From contig NC_049982.1 in NCBI RefSeq assembly GCF_000003815.2, forward strand, positions 191,209-255,208: 64,000 bases of DNA, read 5' to 3'. Of the stretch, positions 1 to 15,300 are shown one piece after another; the stretch's first letter is position 1, and each line of letters starts with the position of its first letter. This DNA is from Branchiostoma floridae (taxonomy: Eukaryota > Chordata > Leptocardii > Amphioxiformes > Branchiostomatidae). The notes beneath the pieces are model-generated. The model ran no database searches and was not told the origin of the DNA. It worked only from the letters and a program-made list of their open reading frames with translations. A program made the translations under genes and the position numbers.

Positions 1-194
1 GCGTGGCGATGTACGATCGCTCCTCCATGTCATAACCCTGAGAAAACACAGTTTTGTTTTAATGTGTGGTTCATGACAGTTATCATTATCCATTATCCAG
101 AGAACACACGACAATGTAAGGTTCATCATCAGCATATCGTAACCCTGAAATACACAACAATATTGCAGAAATAACTGTACATTGATTTGAACCA

Positions 195-255
195 TTGGTA
201 TGATTTTTTAAAACCAATTTACGATATAGGTTATCACGTGGATAAAGGTAAAGTA
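195..255. repeat. Fragment of the GCTAGTTCACC inverted-repeat family
   Basis: The words GATATAGGTTATC and GGATAAAGGTAAA followed by GTAGCGTTAT match the right end of the complete element at 25218-25430. Only one end is visible here. The rest of 1-339 and of 417-720 shows no further exon or clear repeat. Confidence 0.5.
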
Positions 256-339
256 CAGTGTAGCGTTATCTTCCTAATCCTCTTTTTGTACAAGACTAGT
301 GCTTAAAGTATCAGATGATGATTGAATTTGATGGCTTAC

Positions 340-3300
340 CTTGACATAGTTTGCATTGATATATGTAGTAAGAAGGTCATTGTCCACTTCTGGGAGAACC
401 ACTCTGGAGTGGGCATCTAGAAAGGTTGTAAGATAAATCTGATGAAAACTCTAAACTATATTCTGTTCAATACTCAGATGGTACTGTTCACCTTTATTTT
501 CTTAAGGACGGGACCAGGAAGAATGTGGAAAGATGATGCATCGCTTTCTTTGAGTCAATCATTTTTCTTATATTCGCCTAATACAAAGGAAAGAATTTGA
601 AACCGGCAATTGAACAGTATAGTGATTTGAGTTTGAAGAAATCCTAGTGTTGCGCTGAAAGCTCTCAGTGAAGGGACAAGTAGTATGAGATCATTGGAGC
701 AATAGCCATGGAAGACTTACTTGGCAGGATAGTCTTGTATCTGTTCTTGGTCCCACACCCTGGAATCTCCACCTGCTCAGGGTGGTTCATGGGGATCTCC
801 TGCAGACAGGACGGAAGGAGAAATCATCAAAAACTTTGTCAGTGAAATACTTTTTTCTCCCAGGTTGTCAATGCAGGGCTCGAAATTCATTTTGGGGATT
901 AGGTGCACTGGTGCACCCAACCTAGAAAATTGGGTGCACCAAAAGTTTTTTGGGTGCACCACATAAAACAAAATAAAAATATCACACAGTTTTGGGGCAT
1001 TGAAAAGATTGATGAAAACAAATTCTGACTTCAAATTCTTAAACAAGTACTATGACAGGCATTTTATTAACTTTTTAACACATAGATATCAAGAATATGG
1101 TGTTCACTAGTATATTGACATCTTTACATACATAAGCCTATGAAAAGCACCCTGTGCACCCACAGAAAAAAATTGGGTGCACAGCTCCAATTTTGGGTGC
1201 ACCTGGGTGCACATGCACCCAGTATTTCGAGCCCTGCAATGCAACAACCTGAGTCAAAAGCCATGCTGCGCCATCAGCATTTCAGGTTGCCCCAATTCCA
1301 TTGGAATCCTTATTACTTTCTTTTAAATCAGCTACTTATCCATCTATTTTTCCTATTACATTTTTATGTTTGTCTTATCAAGAAATAAAATCAATACTTA
1401 AAGCTTAATAAATGCATATTAAGATGGGGGAAACCAGTGTTCCAACTTCAAAATTGCAGGTTGCTCTATGCACAACCTGGGTTTAAAATCAAGTCTATGC
1501 ACCAAGCAAAATGTAGTAACCGTTGCATTTGCAGCTGTGCAAGTGGGTGTTTCAAGCACTGCCTTAATTGTTTCCTAGCTGCAAATGTAAATAGACTGGA
1601 CAAATCATCATAAGCAATCATGTACATTGTATGAGAGAGCATAAAATGCATTCATGAATCTGATTTTGTACGTAGTAGTACATGTGCAGATGCTTTTTAC
1701 AATCTGCTATACTAAGCTGTGAGCAAATTTGAATGCAGCTTAGTTGTACACCTTTGGTACCCTACTGCCTCTTGATCTCAATAAACATTGATTGACTGAA
1801 ATATAGTCAATACCCAGGGCTCGAAATACCACCTGCATATGCAAGTTAGTGCAGGTAAAATTGGAGCTGTGCAGGTATTTCTGGTGTCTACCTGCACCTA
1901 ACTTGCACAGGTCCATGTAAAGGGTTTAGTACATAAATGTCCTGTGATGTGGATTGTTATTAGCTGCATTGACTTTTACCACCTATAAAGTATAAAAGAA
2001 AAAATAGCAATGGTTCCTGAAAAATTCTAGTATGATCTATACTTCCTAAATTCAGATTGTTGCAGGTAAAGTTTGTTTGGTGCAGGTAATTTGCAATATT
2101 ACTTGCACCTGAGTGCAGGTATGCAGAAAAAAGTATTTCAAGCCCTGCATTGCCTGAACTGCCTGAACTGTCAGCTAAGGCCTTGACATTAAAAAGGCTT
2201 CCTAAAAAGAACCCCACACACAGAGACTTGGCATTAAAGCATGCTTCCTAAAAAGAACCCCCCACACAGAGACTTGGCATTAAACATGCTTCCTAAAAAG
2301 AACCCCCCACACAGAGACTTGGCATTAAACATGCTTCCTAAAAAGAACCCCCCACACAGAGACTTGGCATTAAACGTGCTTCTTTACCTACGTAGAACCG
2401 CCCATAAAGAAACTTGACATTTAACATTCTTAAGCAGCCACCCACACACCCATACAGAGCCTTGACATTAAACGTACTTCTTCACATGACAAGAACCCCC
2501 CGTACAGAGCTTTGACATTAAACATTAGCTTCTGCACATACCAGGAAACCCCATACAGAGCCTTGACATTAAACAGGCTTCTGCACCCGCACAGAACCCC
2601 CCATACAGAGCTTTGATATTAAACAAGCTTCTGCACATACCAAGAACCCCCATACAGAGCTTTGACATTAAACATTAGCTTCTGTACATACCAAGAACTC
2701 CCCACACAGAGCCTTGGCATTAAGAATGCTTCTGTACCCACCCAGAACTCCCCATACAGAGCCACGACATTAAACAGGCTTCTGTACCCACCAAGAACTC
2801 CCCATACAGAGCCTTGGCAGTAAAAATGCTTCTGTACCCACCCAGAACTCCCCATACAGAGCCTTAGCGTTGAGGATGGACTGTCTCAGCTCTGCCCGTG
2901 TCATCTTCCTGGTCCCTGACTGGAGCAGCTCATCAACAATACTGGGGTGGGAAAGAAACATACAATGTACATCTATGTTTTCATCATGGAAATCTATTTT
3001 ACAATGCCCCCTTTAGATCTGCAAAAGGCAACTATAAATGCATTAATCAGATTACGTACATTTCTGATTCTTGAGATTGAAGGTTCTTGAATTTGAATCT
3101 TTTCAGGCCATATATTGAGATTGACTTTCCTTTTATGAATTGAACGAACAATACTTGGTTTCTTTAATTTTTTGAACGATGAAAAAAGGGATTAGAAATG
3201 GTAAAACAACAGGCATTTATACAACTTTTACTAAAAATCTGAAGAGACAGAATTTGACATAAATTGCAGTATATTTCGAAGGGGTTTAAAGAAAATCTGT

Positions 3301-6300
3301 GAATCTAAACTCCACCCACCTCTCCTTCGGTGGCGTGCCACATTTGACAGAGTCTGCAGACAGTGGAGGCATCGGCAAGTCAATGGACAGGGACACGTTG
3401 GAGCCCCTCCTGGAAAAAATGTGGTGAAAAAACAATGTCATCTCAAATGCAATTGAAAAAAAAAATATCTAAAATTCAAGGATTCATTGCTTAAGTACCC
3501 AATTGAAACATATGCTCACAAAACCATTTCACACACTCAATATCCATTAAAAAAAATATCAGAACAATCTTGATTCAAAATTTTACTCAACACCTGCAAA
3601 TAACAGTTACTGTACAGCTCTAGGCAGGGGAGAAAACAAACAAACGTCACACAAACAAACAAACACCTCACCTCTCCTGTAGTCCCTTAGGTTTCCCTGC
3701 CTTGGGAGACCCTCTGTACGCTGGTGAGGGGGAGGGGCTTGCCGAGATGGACGAAGAAGGCGTCAACTTTGGGCTGTCCGGCTGGATGACCTTGGTTGTC
3801 TTGACAACAGGCTTGACCCCCGGGTAGACGCACATCTGGTCCAGGTCGGGTTGTCCCTTCTTGGTCGGCTTGTTTCTCTTTCCGTAAAAGTACACCTGCG
3901 AATGATTTGGCATAGAGGTTTTGGTGTTTGCTCATAATGTTATACTGGGAAGAATATATTTAGGTACTTTATCCTTTTGTTTTTTATGCAGTTTTGTTTG
4001 CTTGTTTGAACTTTATTTCATTCATGAAAAGTTAAAATCAGCCACTGTTCATTGAGGTCATGAGGGAGGTAACTAAAGGTACATCAAGTGCTAATAAATC
4101 TATTAAAAACATATAAACTGCCCACAGAAATCATTGATGGCACTACAACTTCTAAGAAATGCACTTGTTCCAAAAGATCAATTTATGCATCCATGTTCAA
4201 ACTGGGTTAAGGGTTGACAAACGGGTGACGACCTTTGTTACCATGGAAACTCACCATGGTGACGACGATGCATGCCAACACTGCTGCTGCCGCGGCAACC
4301 ATGAAGGGCAGGTAGTTGCCTTCCCACAATCCCCGGTGGTAGCTGGAGCGAAGGTAGGAATTCTGGAGAAAAAAAAAAGAAGGTCGTCAAGGTAGAAATG
4401 GTCACTTTGAGTTTGATTTTGCTTTCTATTGTTGAGAGTACAACTTCTACTAGAGTTCAACTGTAGGTTTGTTGAACATTTCCTTGTAATATTTAAAATT
4501 ACTCTCTGCAACAAGAGCTATTTTCCACTCTACAGCATGTCCAGAACATGAGACATCAAAAAAGGAAACTTCCTCATTTTGCAGCTACATTGTACGATTC
4601 AAAGTACAGTCAAAATTTTTTGCAGGAAATTGATGCAGAGATGTCAAACATATAATTCAGTCAACATAGCCTTAGAGAATAAACCTGTCCACATATTCCT
4701 GCTTCAAAATAGTGAATATTAGATGAAATGAAATGAAATGAATTCTCATACAAATATTCAAGCAATAGCATAACTGGAAGGATACCATTACCTGTGGTAG
4801 AATGGACTCGACTACAGGCAGGGCAATCGCCCCCAAGTATCCTTCAGTCTCATGAAATCAAGATGACACGACTGGACAATTCAGACTTTGTACGGGGCAA
4901 TCGCCCCCACAAGTCATTATTCGCAGGACTTGAGCGTCTTGAAAAGTTACATTCTAATCCAACATGGCTTGATTTTCATACAATTTTGCACTGCGTTTTC
5001 TGATTATCAAGTAAACTAAAAGGGAATAAAATGGATTTTCCCTAATTATTTTGGATTCTGTTTATATATATAAAATGGCTTTCCTTACCTGTGGCAGAAT
5101 GGACTCGACTTGCAGGTCGGACAGATAGAAGCTGAGCAGGTCTACATCCAGCAGTGCAATAATGTCAGTAGCAGAAAGGGGGCGCTGGTCCTCATCTGTC
5201 ATCCACATCTTGATGGCATGGTTGCCAGTCTGACCAATCAGAGTAAACAGTATGTTAGGGATGATTCAATGATACTTCAAGATTAGGGGTGGGTACCGGT
5301 GCAAAAACATTTTTCTTGTTGGACCGGTCCAAAAAAACTGGACCTGACAAAAATCAGTCGACCGGATTTTGGACAAATTAGAAAATGAACAATAATATAA
5401 ATAATAACAAGAGGGAAGTATGGCAGAGTTGATAAACATTTTTACCAAGTTTCTATATATTAATCAAATTTAGTCTAAGTTTAATTAACAGATACATTAG
5501 TGTTATTTATATTAAGATAGCATTTTAAAATGCCAGTAGAAGTCAGATTCAAAAAAGCAAAATGGACCAATGTTTTGTGTGTCCATTCACAACTTTTCAG
5601 ACAATAAGGTCCTAGTCTGGAACTGGACCATACCTGTACCTGAATTTTCTCTACCGGTACCCTCATCTATTCTAGAGGTATCAAAAGGGAAATAACTAGA
5701 AAGGCAACAGTTGGGAGCAAATAAAAATGTTAACAAATGTATCTTCACAAGCCTAACAAACTATTGCTTTGTTTAATCTTACTCAAAGGTATTCATTGCT
5801 TATGATGACCAGCCCTTCAGCTCTCTCCTAGTTACCAGTAGCTACATTATGTGATTGAGCACTATTGAGTGTCTGACACACCTCCAGTTATCATGGTGAC
5901 AGGTCATTGACCTTATTTGTGTAGAGAAGGTAAAGAAGAGGAAGAAACAGTGCAGAAACAATGTGTTTTCCTTCTCTAAAAGTAGATACATTAACTTTGG
6001 CAAATAGCTCCAAAAATACATCTATACAAAAAATTATTTTGATAGATATATTATGCTAAATGACTGAGAAATAAATTAGGAGAATGAAATGAAACAGAAA
6101 ACACAACATTCCTTTCCCGTAGGCCTTGTCATCTAATGTGACAACAGTGGAAAGCAACTGTAACAAGATTCAACAATGAAACAACATGGTATTTACTTTC
6201 ATTGGTATACTATATTTTGTCTAAAAAAAGAATAATTTATAATTTCTGACCCTAATTTTTTCAGAACTGAAACAGGAAACACAACATTTGTTTCCTAGGC

Positions 6301-9300
6301 CTTACCATCTAATTTGACAACAGTCACAGATTCAACAATGAAACAACATGGTATTTACTGATTGGCATACTGTATTTTGTCTACAAAAACACAATAATCC
6401 CTGCCTACTGACCCTCATGTTTTCAGGACTGAAACAGGAAACAGAACATTTCTTCCCAAGGCCTCACTATCTAATGTGAGAACAGTGGAAAGCAACTGTA
6501 ACAAGAGTCACAGATTCAACAATGAAACAACGTAACTATTTATTCTTATTGGTATACTGTATTTTGTCTAAAAATAACAAAACACAATAATTCCTACCTA
6601 TTGACCCTAATTCTTTCAGAAATGAAACAGGAAACACAGCATTCTTTTCCTTAGACCTTAAAAAAAACAACATATTATTTACCTTCATTGGTATACTGTA
6701 TTCTGTCTAAGACAAAATAATTCCTGCCTACTGACTCTAATTTTTTCAGGACTGAAACATGAAACACAACATTTGTCCCCAAGGCCTCACCATCTAATGT
6801 AATAACAGTGGAAAGCCATAGTAACAACAGTCACAGATTCAGCACTAAGGCAAGATCCTGGATTGTAAAACTCAAATTCTACTCCCTGCCCCATCTTGTA
6901 AGCAGTATTTTTTTTTTTGAGAAAGCAGGTGATATAGTATATACCATGTAATATATAGAATACAACAAAGGGTATTCCTTCTCGCCCGAAGTACTTTATT
7001 TGCATCATGCGAACTCAAGAAAACTCCAGTTTATCGCCCAAAAAAGAGCAAAAGATGTGACATCAACTGGACATCAACAACTTTGTCAATTTGAACAAAT
7101 TTGTTAAAGAGCTGGGCAAAGGAATCTAACAGTGGTGCACTCAGGCAATTTCGAATTGTTCAAATCAAACTATGGATCCCCGTACTGTACTGTAAAACAT
7201 GGACCGGTGGGAACACCGACATTGAACATAAGTACAGACCAGGTATGATGTAAATGACTATATACAGCTCAATGTATGCGTTGAACACCTTTTGCCACGT
7301 GAAAGATTGGAGACAGATTATAGCCTTAAGGGCCTCCCACCATGGCCTATTTTACTATTAAAAGGATTTCTCACAATAAAGCACAACCAAAATACCTGGT
7401 ACTCAGATACACTTAATTATGTATTGAAGTTAAAACTCCAAATTTATGAGTGAGAACAGCATTGATGTAGTAACTGCCTTTCACCAGGACGAAAATCTAA
7501 AACATAGATTATACTTGTAAGGAATAAATAAATAAATAAAAAATACTTGGAAGAAGAGAATGTTGTCTTTGATACTGTTACAGATGTCTCATAATAATGT
7601 TACAGATGTCTCATAATAAAGGAAAACCAAAATACCCAGTACTCACTTGTACCTGTATTGTAATCTTCCAACCTCTAGCTTAGAAGATGTGAACACCTTT
7701 CACGATCACCAGGTAGAAAATTTGAGAAAGAAATCAAAACAACAAGGACCTTAAAAATGTGGTCTGGGTACAAAACACTGTACCAGATATAGTATGTCTC
7801 AAAGGTACTCACAAAACCTGTATTGTAATCTTCCAACCTCTAGCTTAATAGATGAACATCTTTCACCAGGTATAATATTTGAAAAACAAACCACAGCAAG
7901 ATTAGGACCTCCAATGTGATCTGGGTAAATGTTACAGGTATTAGAATATGTCTCAAGGTACTCACATAACCTGTATTGTAATCTTCCAACCTCTAGGCAA
8001 GAACAGTTCGGAAGATGATGTACACACCTTCACACCTTTCATCAGGTAGAAGATTTGAGAAAGACATCATAGCAACAAGGACCTTAAAAATGAGGCCTGG
8101 GTACAAAACACTGTGCCAGATATTACAATATGCATCTAAAGGTACTCACATAGCCAGTATTGTAATCTTCGAACCTCTTACAGAGACCAGCTGCCTGGAT
8201 GTGAACAGATGTATCCAGGTGGAAGATCTAAGACAGAAACCAGAGCAAGAAGGACCTCTAAGGCGATCTGGGTAAATGTTACAGGTATTAGAATATGCAT
8301 CTAAAGGTACTCACATAGCCAGTATTGTAATCTTCATACCTCTTACAGAGAACAGCTGCCTGGATGTGAACAGATGTAACCAGGTGGAAGATCTAAGACA
8401 GAGATTACGGCGTGAAAGGCCTCCCCATGTGGTCGTTGATAAGCCAAATTCCTGCTCGCCACCAAATCTCAGCCAGGCAACAAAATACTGAATGAACGGG
8501 ATCGTGTGAAGCGGCGGGGGTGTCCGCAAACTAGTTGTAGAATTAATTAACTGCCTGTATATCTTATGACACTCATTATCATATATGATCATCATGATAT
8601 GAGAAACAGGACAATGTTGTCTGAAGAAGTGTGGCCCAGGACTGATTTTAAGGACAAAAAGAGGAATGTTTTATGTGTTTTCATCGATGCGAGACAGAAA
8701 ACACCCCTCGACATGAGTGGACCGGTCTGGTAATTCAGCACAGGAAGTGATGCTGGTGTGTGGGCGGTGGGCAGTCATGGAGGACAGGTTTCAAATTACA
8801 GTCAGGGTCCGTTCTAATGCAGTACCTTGTTTCTAAATGACTTAATATAGGACAGGTTTCAAATTACAGTCAGGGTGATTCTAAACTACAGCTTTGCTTC
8901 TATTTGGCAAGGTAATATAGGTTTTAAATTACAGCAAGGGCAGTGCCTTGTTTCAGTAACCCAGTCACATAGCAAAAACAATCCTCTCCATTGACTCTGA
9001 TTTGATTTGATTTATCACATGTTGTATAAAAAAATACAGCCAGGACTACTATACCCAACTAGTGGAAGGCTGTCACAAAAGGCTATCCCTGGTGGCTAAG
9101 CCATGTACAATAACATACAAGTGAATACAAGGCATATATGTACATGTAGGCGTTTACAGAGCACAAGGAATTACCTGTATATACCATTATCTTTTTACAT
9201 AGATTACACAAAGCAGTGAGTCATTTCAGATGAATCACCCAAGCCTGCGATATTGTTGACTAGGGGTGTGTACTGTACCAGTACAAAACCATTTTTTGTT

Positions 9301-12300
9301 GTTGGACTGATCCAGAAAAACTGGCCCTGAAAAAATCAGAGGACTGGATGTTGGACAGATTATACCAACAGGCATTCACATGATTTGGCACTTACAGGCC
9401 AAAAAAAAAGTAATGTAAGCGAAGAAGATAATCATTTCTACCAAGTTTCTACAGTCAAACTTGGTCTAAAAAAGAGACAATTAGTGTTGTTTACATGAAA
9501 ATAGGATTTCTAAACACCAATGGACGTCGGATACTCCACCTAACAGAATCCTTTGCTAGCAAAATGGACCATTGTATTGAGTATGATATGTTCACAGATA
9601 CATAGGTCCAGGTTTAGGTCCAGACCCGATCCTCTGGACTTGGACCATATCTGTACCTGAATTTTCTGTGCCCACCCCTCGACCATTCGAGCCCATAACA
9701 CCGAGGAAGCCACACGGCAAAACATGTTTGTTGTGTGTCGGTTCGATTAAAGTTCCTAAACGGGGAACATGCGGCCCCTGCGTCTTTTCTGAAGATGTGG
9801 CGTAAGTGTGAACGGTTGGCTTGAGGTTGTCTGTCTCCATATATTTTCTGTACCCACCCCTGTTGTTGACATAAAGCTATACGTATTTTGCCAGAACCGG
9901 GGTCCATCGACGTGCTGGTTAGGTTTAATGTAATCCTGAGGCTGACAGGACTCCGGAAGTACCCGGGCATCCCGCAGGACCTGGGCAGACATTAAAGCTG
10001 TCAGACGCAGCTCAGGTTACCGTGGGTGAACACTGGGCAGTAGCAATCCAACTATGGGTGTAACGCCAAGCTGGGAACAACACTTGTCTATTGAGACCAT
10101 TTATGGTGCTCTACCACAGGTGTCTCACAGACTCAGACAGAGTCGGACACAGTTAATGCTGGACACTGTCACTCACATATAAAAGCTGTCAGAAACGTCT
10201 CAGGTTACCGTGGGTGAACGCTGGGCAGTATCAATACAACTACAAGTTTACTATCCAGATAAATAAGTTTTTAAGCACAGGGACTCATATAAAGTAATTT
10301 GTAATTTCTCTCTGAACGTCCTTCAGCACCAGGGTCAGTTATGGTAATTTTGGTTGAATTTCACTTAGCACTAGGGATAGCTATTATAGCAATTTGCGTT
10401 AAGAATCATTTAGCTACATGAACAAATATTGCAATTTCCAATTCAAAGTAAAATCAGCAATTCAGCAATCTCTATTTGAAGGTCACTTAGCACCAAGGAC
10501 AGATGAAACAATTTTCTACATTTGATTTTCGGTAATTCAGCCATGGGAACACAATTGAATTGTTAATCTCTATTTGAATGTCATTCAGCACCAGGGACAG
10601 AGGCACAAATTCCCAAATCAAAGATAATTAACACAAGTGATAGTGACATCAATGTCAAACTGAATACAATATGTCATCTAATTTATGTTCTAGACAGCAA
10701 CTGCACATTCTGATTAAAACAAATGTCTACAGTAGCTAGTTTGTTATTAGTGCTTCACTTTCGTATATTGTGTCAGCTTGTTAACCTGAAACCCAAAGCA
10801 AAACATCCATGGGCTTTGCAACCTCAGACTCAATACTACATCCTTCTAACTAATGATAAAATTTCTTTAATGTGCACTGAATGACTACGAGCCTGTAGTT
10901 CAAAACTAACAATAATCCATGTGCCTAATACTAACCCTATCATCTATCAAGACACAACTATTGCGCTTGTATAAATCGTTTGTCACTAAAGCTAACAACA
11001 ATACCCTCAAGGACCAAAACTCAGTTGGTGAGACAGTGTGACCTCGGGCCAAGTTCAATGTCCTTTGGTAACTTTGGACAGTTTTTGACAATGATCAATT
11101 TACTGTAATGTGTCCCAAGGATGTGCACTAATCTAGTTAATCTACAAGCAGATCCACGGTGGTGTAATATAGTATCAAAGCCTGTTTGACTCCCTTTGGC
11201 TGGCTATACTCCTTGGCCAGCTTTGATACTATCTTATGGCACCGTAGGATCTGCTTGGAGATTGTAAGCTAGTTAACTTGGAGTAGTCTGTGTAACACAA
11301 ACTCCGCTGTCCAGGGCTGTAACTGGCCCCTCCCTGCAGATGTTTGCCGGGCTGCTATAAGCGAGATTTAATCAGGCTAAACTTGGAGCAGATAACAAAA
11401 CCTCCCATCCTACAACACACTATTGATCACAGTGAATTAGTCTTGCTTGGCACAATGTCCTCCAGTGACACCTTAACATTGACTACACGATTCAGAAGAT
11501 GTCATACATCTAAGAAATCTTCGAGGTCTTAACCTTGAATTCACAAGAACATCCACCAAGACACAACTAATCAGGCTTTAGTTGTACAACCTTTTCTGAG
11601 AACAACGACCTTAAATAACCGCTTAACCTTGAATAAACGAAAGAAAGATGTCACACATTTAAGAAATCTTCGAAGACACACAATTGATCATGCTAAGACA
11701 ACCTTCGTCTGGGCACAATCATCAGTGCCCTCCTTCTGGACTGAAAGAAGACATCTAACATTTAAGAAAACTTTTATGTCTTATCCTGGAGTTCACAAGA
11801 ATACCTCCCATTCTCCAAGACACGATTGATTAGGCTAAGACAACCTCCGTCTGAGCACAACGTCCTCCAATAACATCTCAACCTTGGCTACTGGAAGAAT
11901 AATTGTCTAACAGCTAAGAAACCTTCAAAGTAAAACCTTCAAAGTCTTCTAGAATTCATTAGATCATCCAGAAAGACCTTCCAACACACTCCAATAACAT
12001 CTTTGACTAAACGAAGACGTCATTCATCTAAGAAATTCTTCAAGACACAATTAATGAGGCTTAGACAACCTCCGTCTGAGCACAACGTCCTCCAATAACA
12101 TCTTAACCTTGGCTACTGGAAGAATAATTGTCTAACAGCTAAGAAACCTTCAAAGTCTTCTAGAATTCATGAGAACATCCACAAGGACATTCCAACACAC
12201 TCTAATAACATCTTTGACTAAACGAAGATGTCATTCATCTAAGAAATTCTTCAAGACACAATTAATGAGGCTTAGACAACCTCCGTCTGAGCACAACGTC

Positions 12301-15300
12301 CTCCAATAACACCTTAACCTTGACTACAGGAAGGCACCTTACAATCTAAGAAACCTTCACAATGTCTTAAGTACTGACGTAAGCTGTGGGTGGAGGAAGC
12401 CAAGCAGACAAAATAACGATGTCGCTAAGGATGCAGGAAGCGAGAGACTCATTGCCAGCGGTAATTAAACGTGGGCGTGTTTCGCTACTTGTTACCGCAA
12501 TAATGTCAAAGCACCCACATGCATCTACATGTACTTCGAAAAAAAGGAAGTATGACAACAATAAATGGCCTTGCAATTCAGAGTGGTCCAGGTTAAATTT
12601 GTCTGGTGCAGATAACTTTCAATGCCAACTGCACCAGTGCAGGTATGCAGATAAACGTATTTCGAGCCCTGGTGTAGAAAGTGGGAGACTCATTGCCAGC
12701 GGTAATTAAGTGTGGGCGTGTTTTGTTACTCCTTGATCGCAATAATGTAAAAACACCTACATGTACTATCTACTACGCAAAAAAAAGGAAGCGTGATAGC
12801 ATTACTACATAGTACAGCCTTGCAAAGTAGAATCGGATATACTAAATAGGAATGAAGAATGCAAGGTTGAAGAGTCTTTCTAGGACACTGGATTGTAATG
12901 TCTACGATAAGTAGAGACTGAAAGAGAAATCACATTATTACAATTAAAACAATTTAAAACACTTACTCAATCATCATCATCAGTGAGTATATAAACCTGT
13001 ATCTGAATTTTCTGTACTGGTACCCAGAGTTCTAGCTAGTGCATTTTAGCGTAGTGGACCCACGGTGGTCAAAAAGGCCCTCAAAAATCCTCACTCGCAA
13101 ATCATGCATATGGATGAGGAAATCAATGTCAATCATCCATTTCACTACTGGCAACATTTGCTGATTGGTTTACGCCGTTGTAGGCGGGGATTACATTTGT
13201 TTTTGGTCGCTCCAAGTGGAGCTATTTTTTTACGCGAACTTGCTCCTTTGATATGCGCGTCTTTTCTCCGCCCCCATTGTTCTCCACTTACCAAGTTAAC
13301 AATACCTGAGCTTTTCTGTCGGCCATTCTCACGCTGGAGCTCGGCATTGAAACCACCGTTTTAATTCTTTCTGAACTATATATTTGTCTATATATTACAC
13401 AACATGCTAAAACTAAACCTTAGGTGAGCAAAGATCGAAGGAGTTACCGTCACTCCCGGGTCACCGCTTGGGACGGAGCATTGGGCGTCGTTTACAGACA
13501 CAACCCGGAAAATTATCCGTGCCTTTTTTTACACACACACATACAAAAAGTTGAGTGATAGAAATTCAGTAATTTTTCAGCGAAGATGAGTATCTATATC
13601 TAGAACATGAAAGCTCACCATACTAGTATACTTAGACCCAAACGTAACGAACCCCTCGATATATTGCGTCTTTGACCAAAGTCCCGGCGTGTCTGTTCCT
13701 GTCCTGTATACACAACGACTCAATTTAAATAATTATAAGAAAATAATTGCAACCTAAGTTTTTTGATAAACGTGTTCTCTCAAATAACAAACTCCTTATA
13801 TTCTCGTCATTCTGTAAATGAACTAGGTCCATACCAGCGCTTGACGTGGCGAATGTATCGATATCCGTAATACGCTGGGCATTACATCACATGGTAAACT
13901 TCAAACTGGCGTCCTTTGCCCCGCAATTTTCTTTGTTTAAATTATACCTTATACTATAGAATGGGTTTGAAGTAGTAATAAAACGCATGGTAGCACGGAC
14001 GAAAGCATAGCAACCGCAACACCATGAAAATTCACCCAACTTACCGTGACCGTCACTGCCGGGCGCAGCTGCAAGATTCAGCGGGGGCGGCGTAGAGCCC
14101 GCCCGCCCGTATATAAACACAACCCGGCCTTTCCTACGGAAGTCTAATATTCTCTCCCTCTCTCTCTCACTCCACACGCACACAGTGTGACATACACACA
14201 CACAATTGAACGACAGGACACCAGTTTATTTTCTTGGTAAAGTGAAATTCATATTTTGAACATTTGCACGGAAGCTTACCGCACACGGAGAACGCAATGC
14301 ACACTGACCTCACGACAAAGCGCGTCTTCAAATCAAGATTCACGAACCGGCGTGTTTAGTCCTGTCCTACAAAATAACTAAAAAATGAAGAAAAAACTTC
14401 GTTCTCCACTATTTGTAGAAACAATTTTATATTCCCGTGAATTTTGTAACAGAATCTGCAGTTCGCAATTCACTAACCTTTGTAACATTACACACCCAAG
14501 CGTTTGATGTGCTATCGGCTTGCATACACTAAACGAAAAAACTAAACTTTTGGCGCCCTTGGTAGAAAAATGAAAACGGTTCATTGCTACAAAGAAAAAG
14601 ATTTAGACTTAACTATCAAAGAAGCACAGTAGTAAATCAAACTTTTGTGAAGTAGGGGTCAGATATGTAGTGTTGTTACCTGACAGCGGAACCGGATGAA
14701 ACCGGTTTTCTCTTTTGTTTACAAAGAGAAAGTCGAAAAGACGCCATTTTACTATTTGGAACCTCGTTCAAAATTTCTAAAATAATATTAACTATGGGAG
14801 AAAGTGCAGCTGCGAAAGTGCACTAAAGATCTTGTAGAATTAATGGTAGCTTCTTGCAGACACAACAAACTGTACAAATAATTTGCTACAGCCAATTCTC
14901 TCTCAAATTTCGCGCCGGGGACGACAACAATGGGGCCACGCCAGCTCATTTCCATATCACTGCCGTCCCAGGTAAGTTGTTGTAGTAAGAACGTACGGAG
15001 GCAAGAACAAACCGCTCTGATGTTCGCCGACAACCTAATTATAAGTCAAGAGCATAGCCATTCTTCCACGTGAAAATCTGAACAAAACGTACAATTCGTA
15101 TTTTGAGCCATATCTCCCTGTAGTTAACACTTAAGCTGACCAAAAAAACTCCATCGTGAAGAAAAAACTATCGCCGCCATCTTGGAGAAAAATCAATCGA
15201 TTCTCTTCCATCGCTGTGGAACTATGGGACAAAACGTAGTGAAAATGTGACAAAATTAGCTAAAATGTCGTAGACACTTAAAACTGCATAAGGTGAAATA

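Noticed and set aside
7560-8480. CRISPR-like array or coding exons at 8015-8491
   Set aside because: The repeats are long and diverged, with no short identical repeats and unique spacers, in an animal intron. The open frames repeat with the unit and match nothing.
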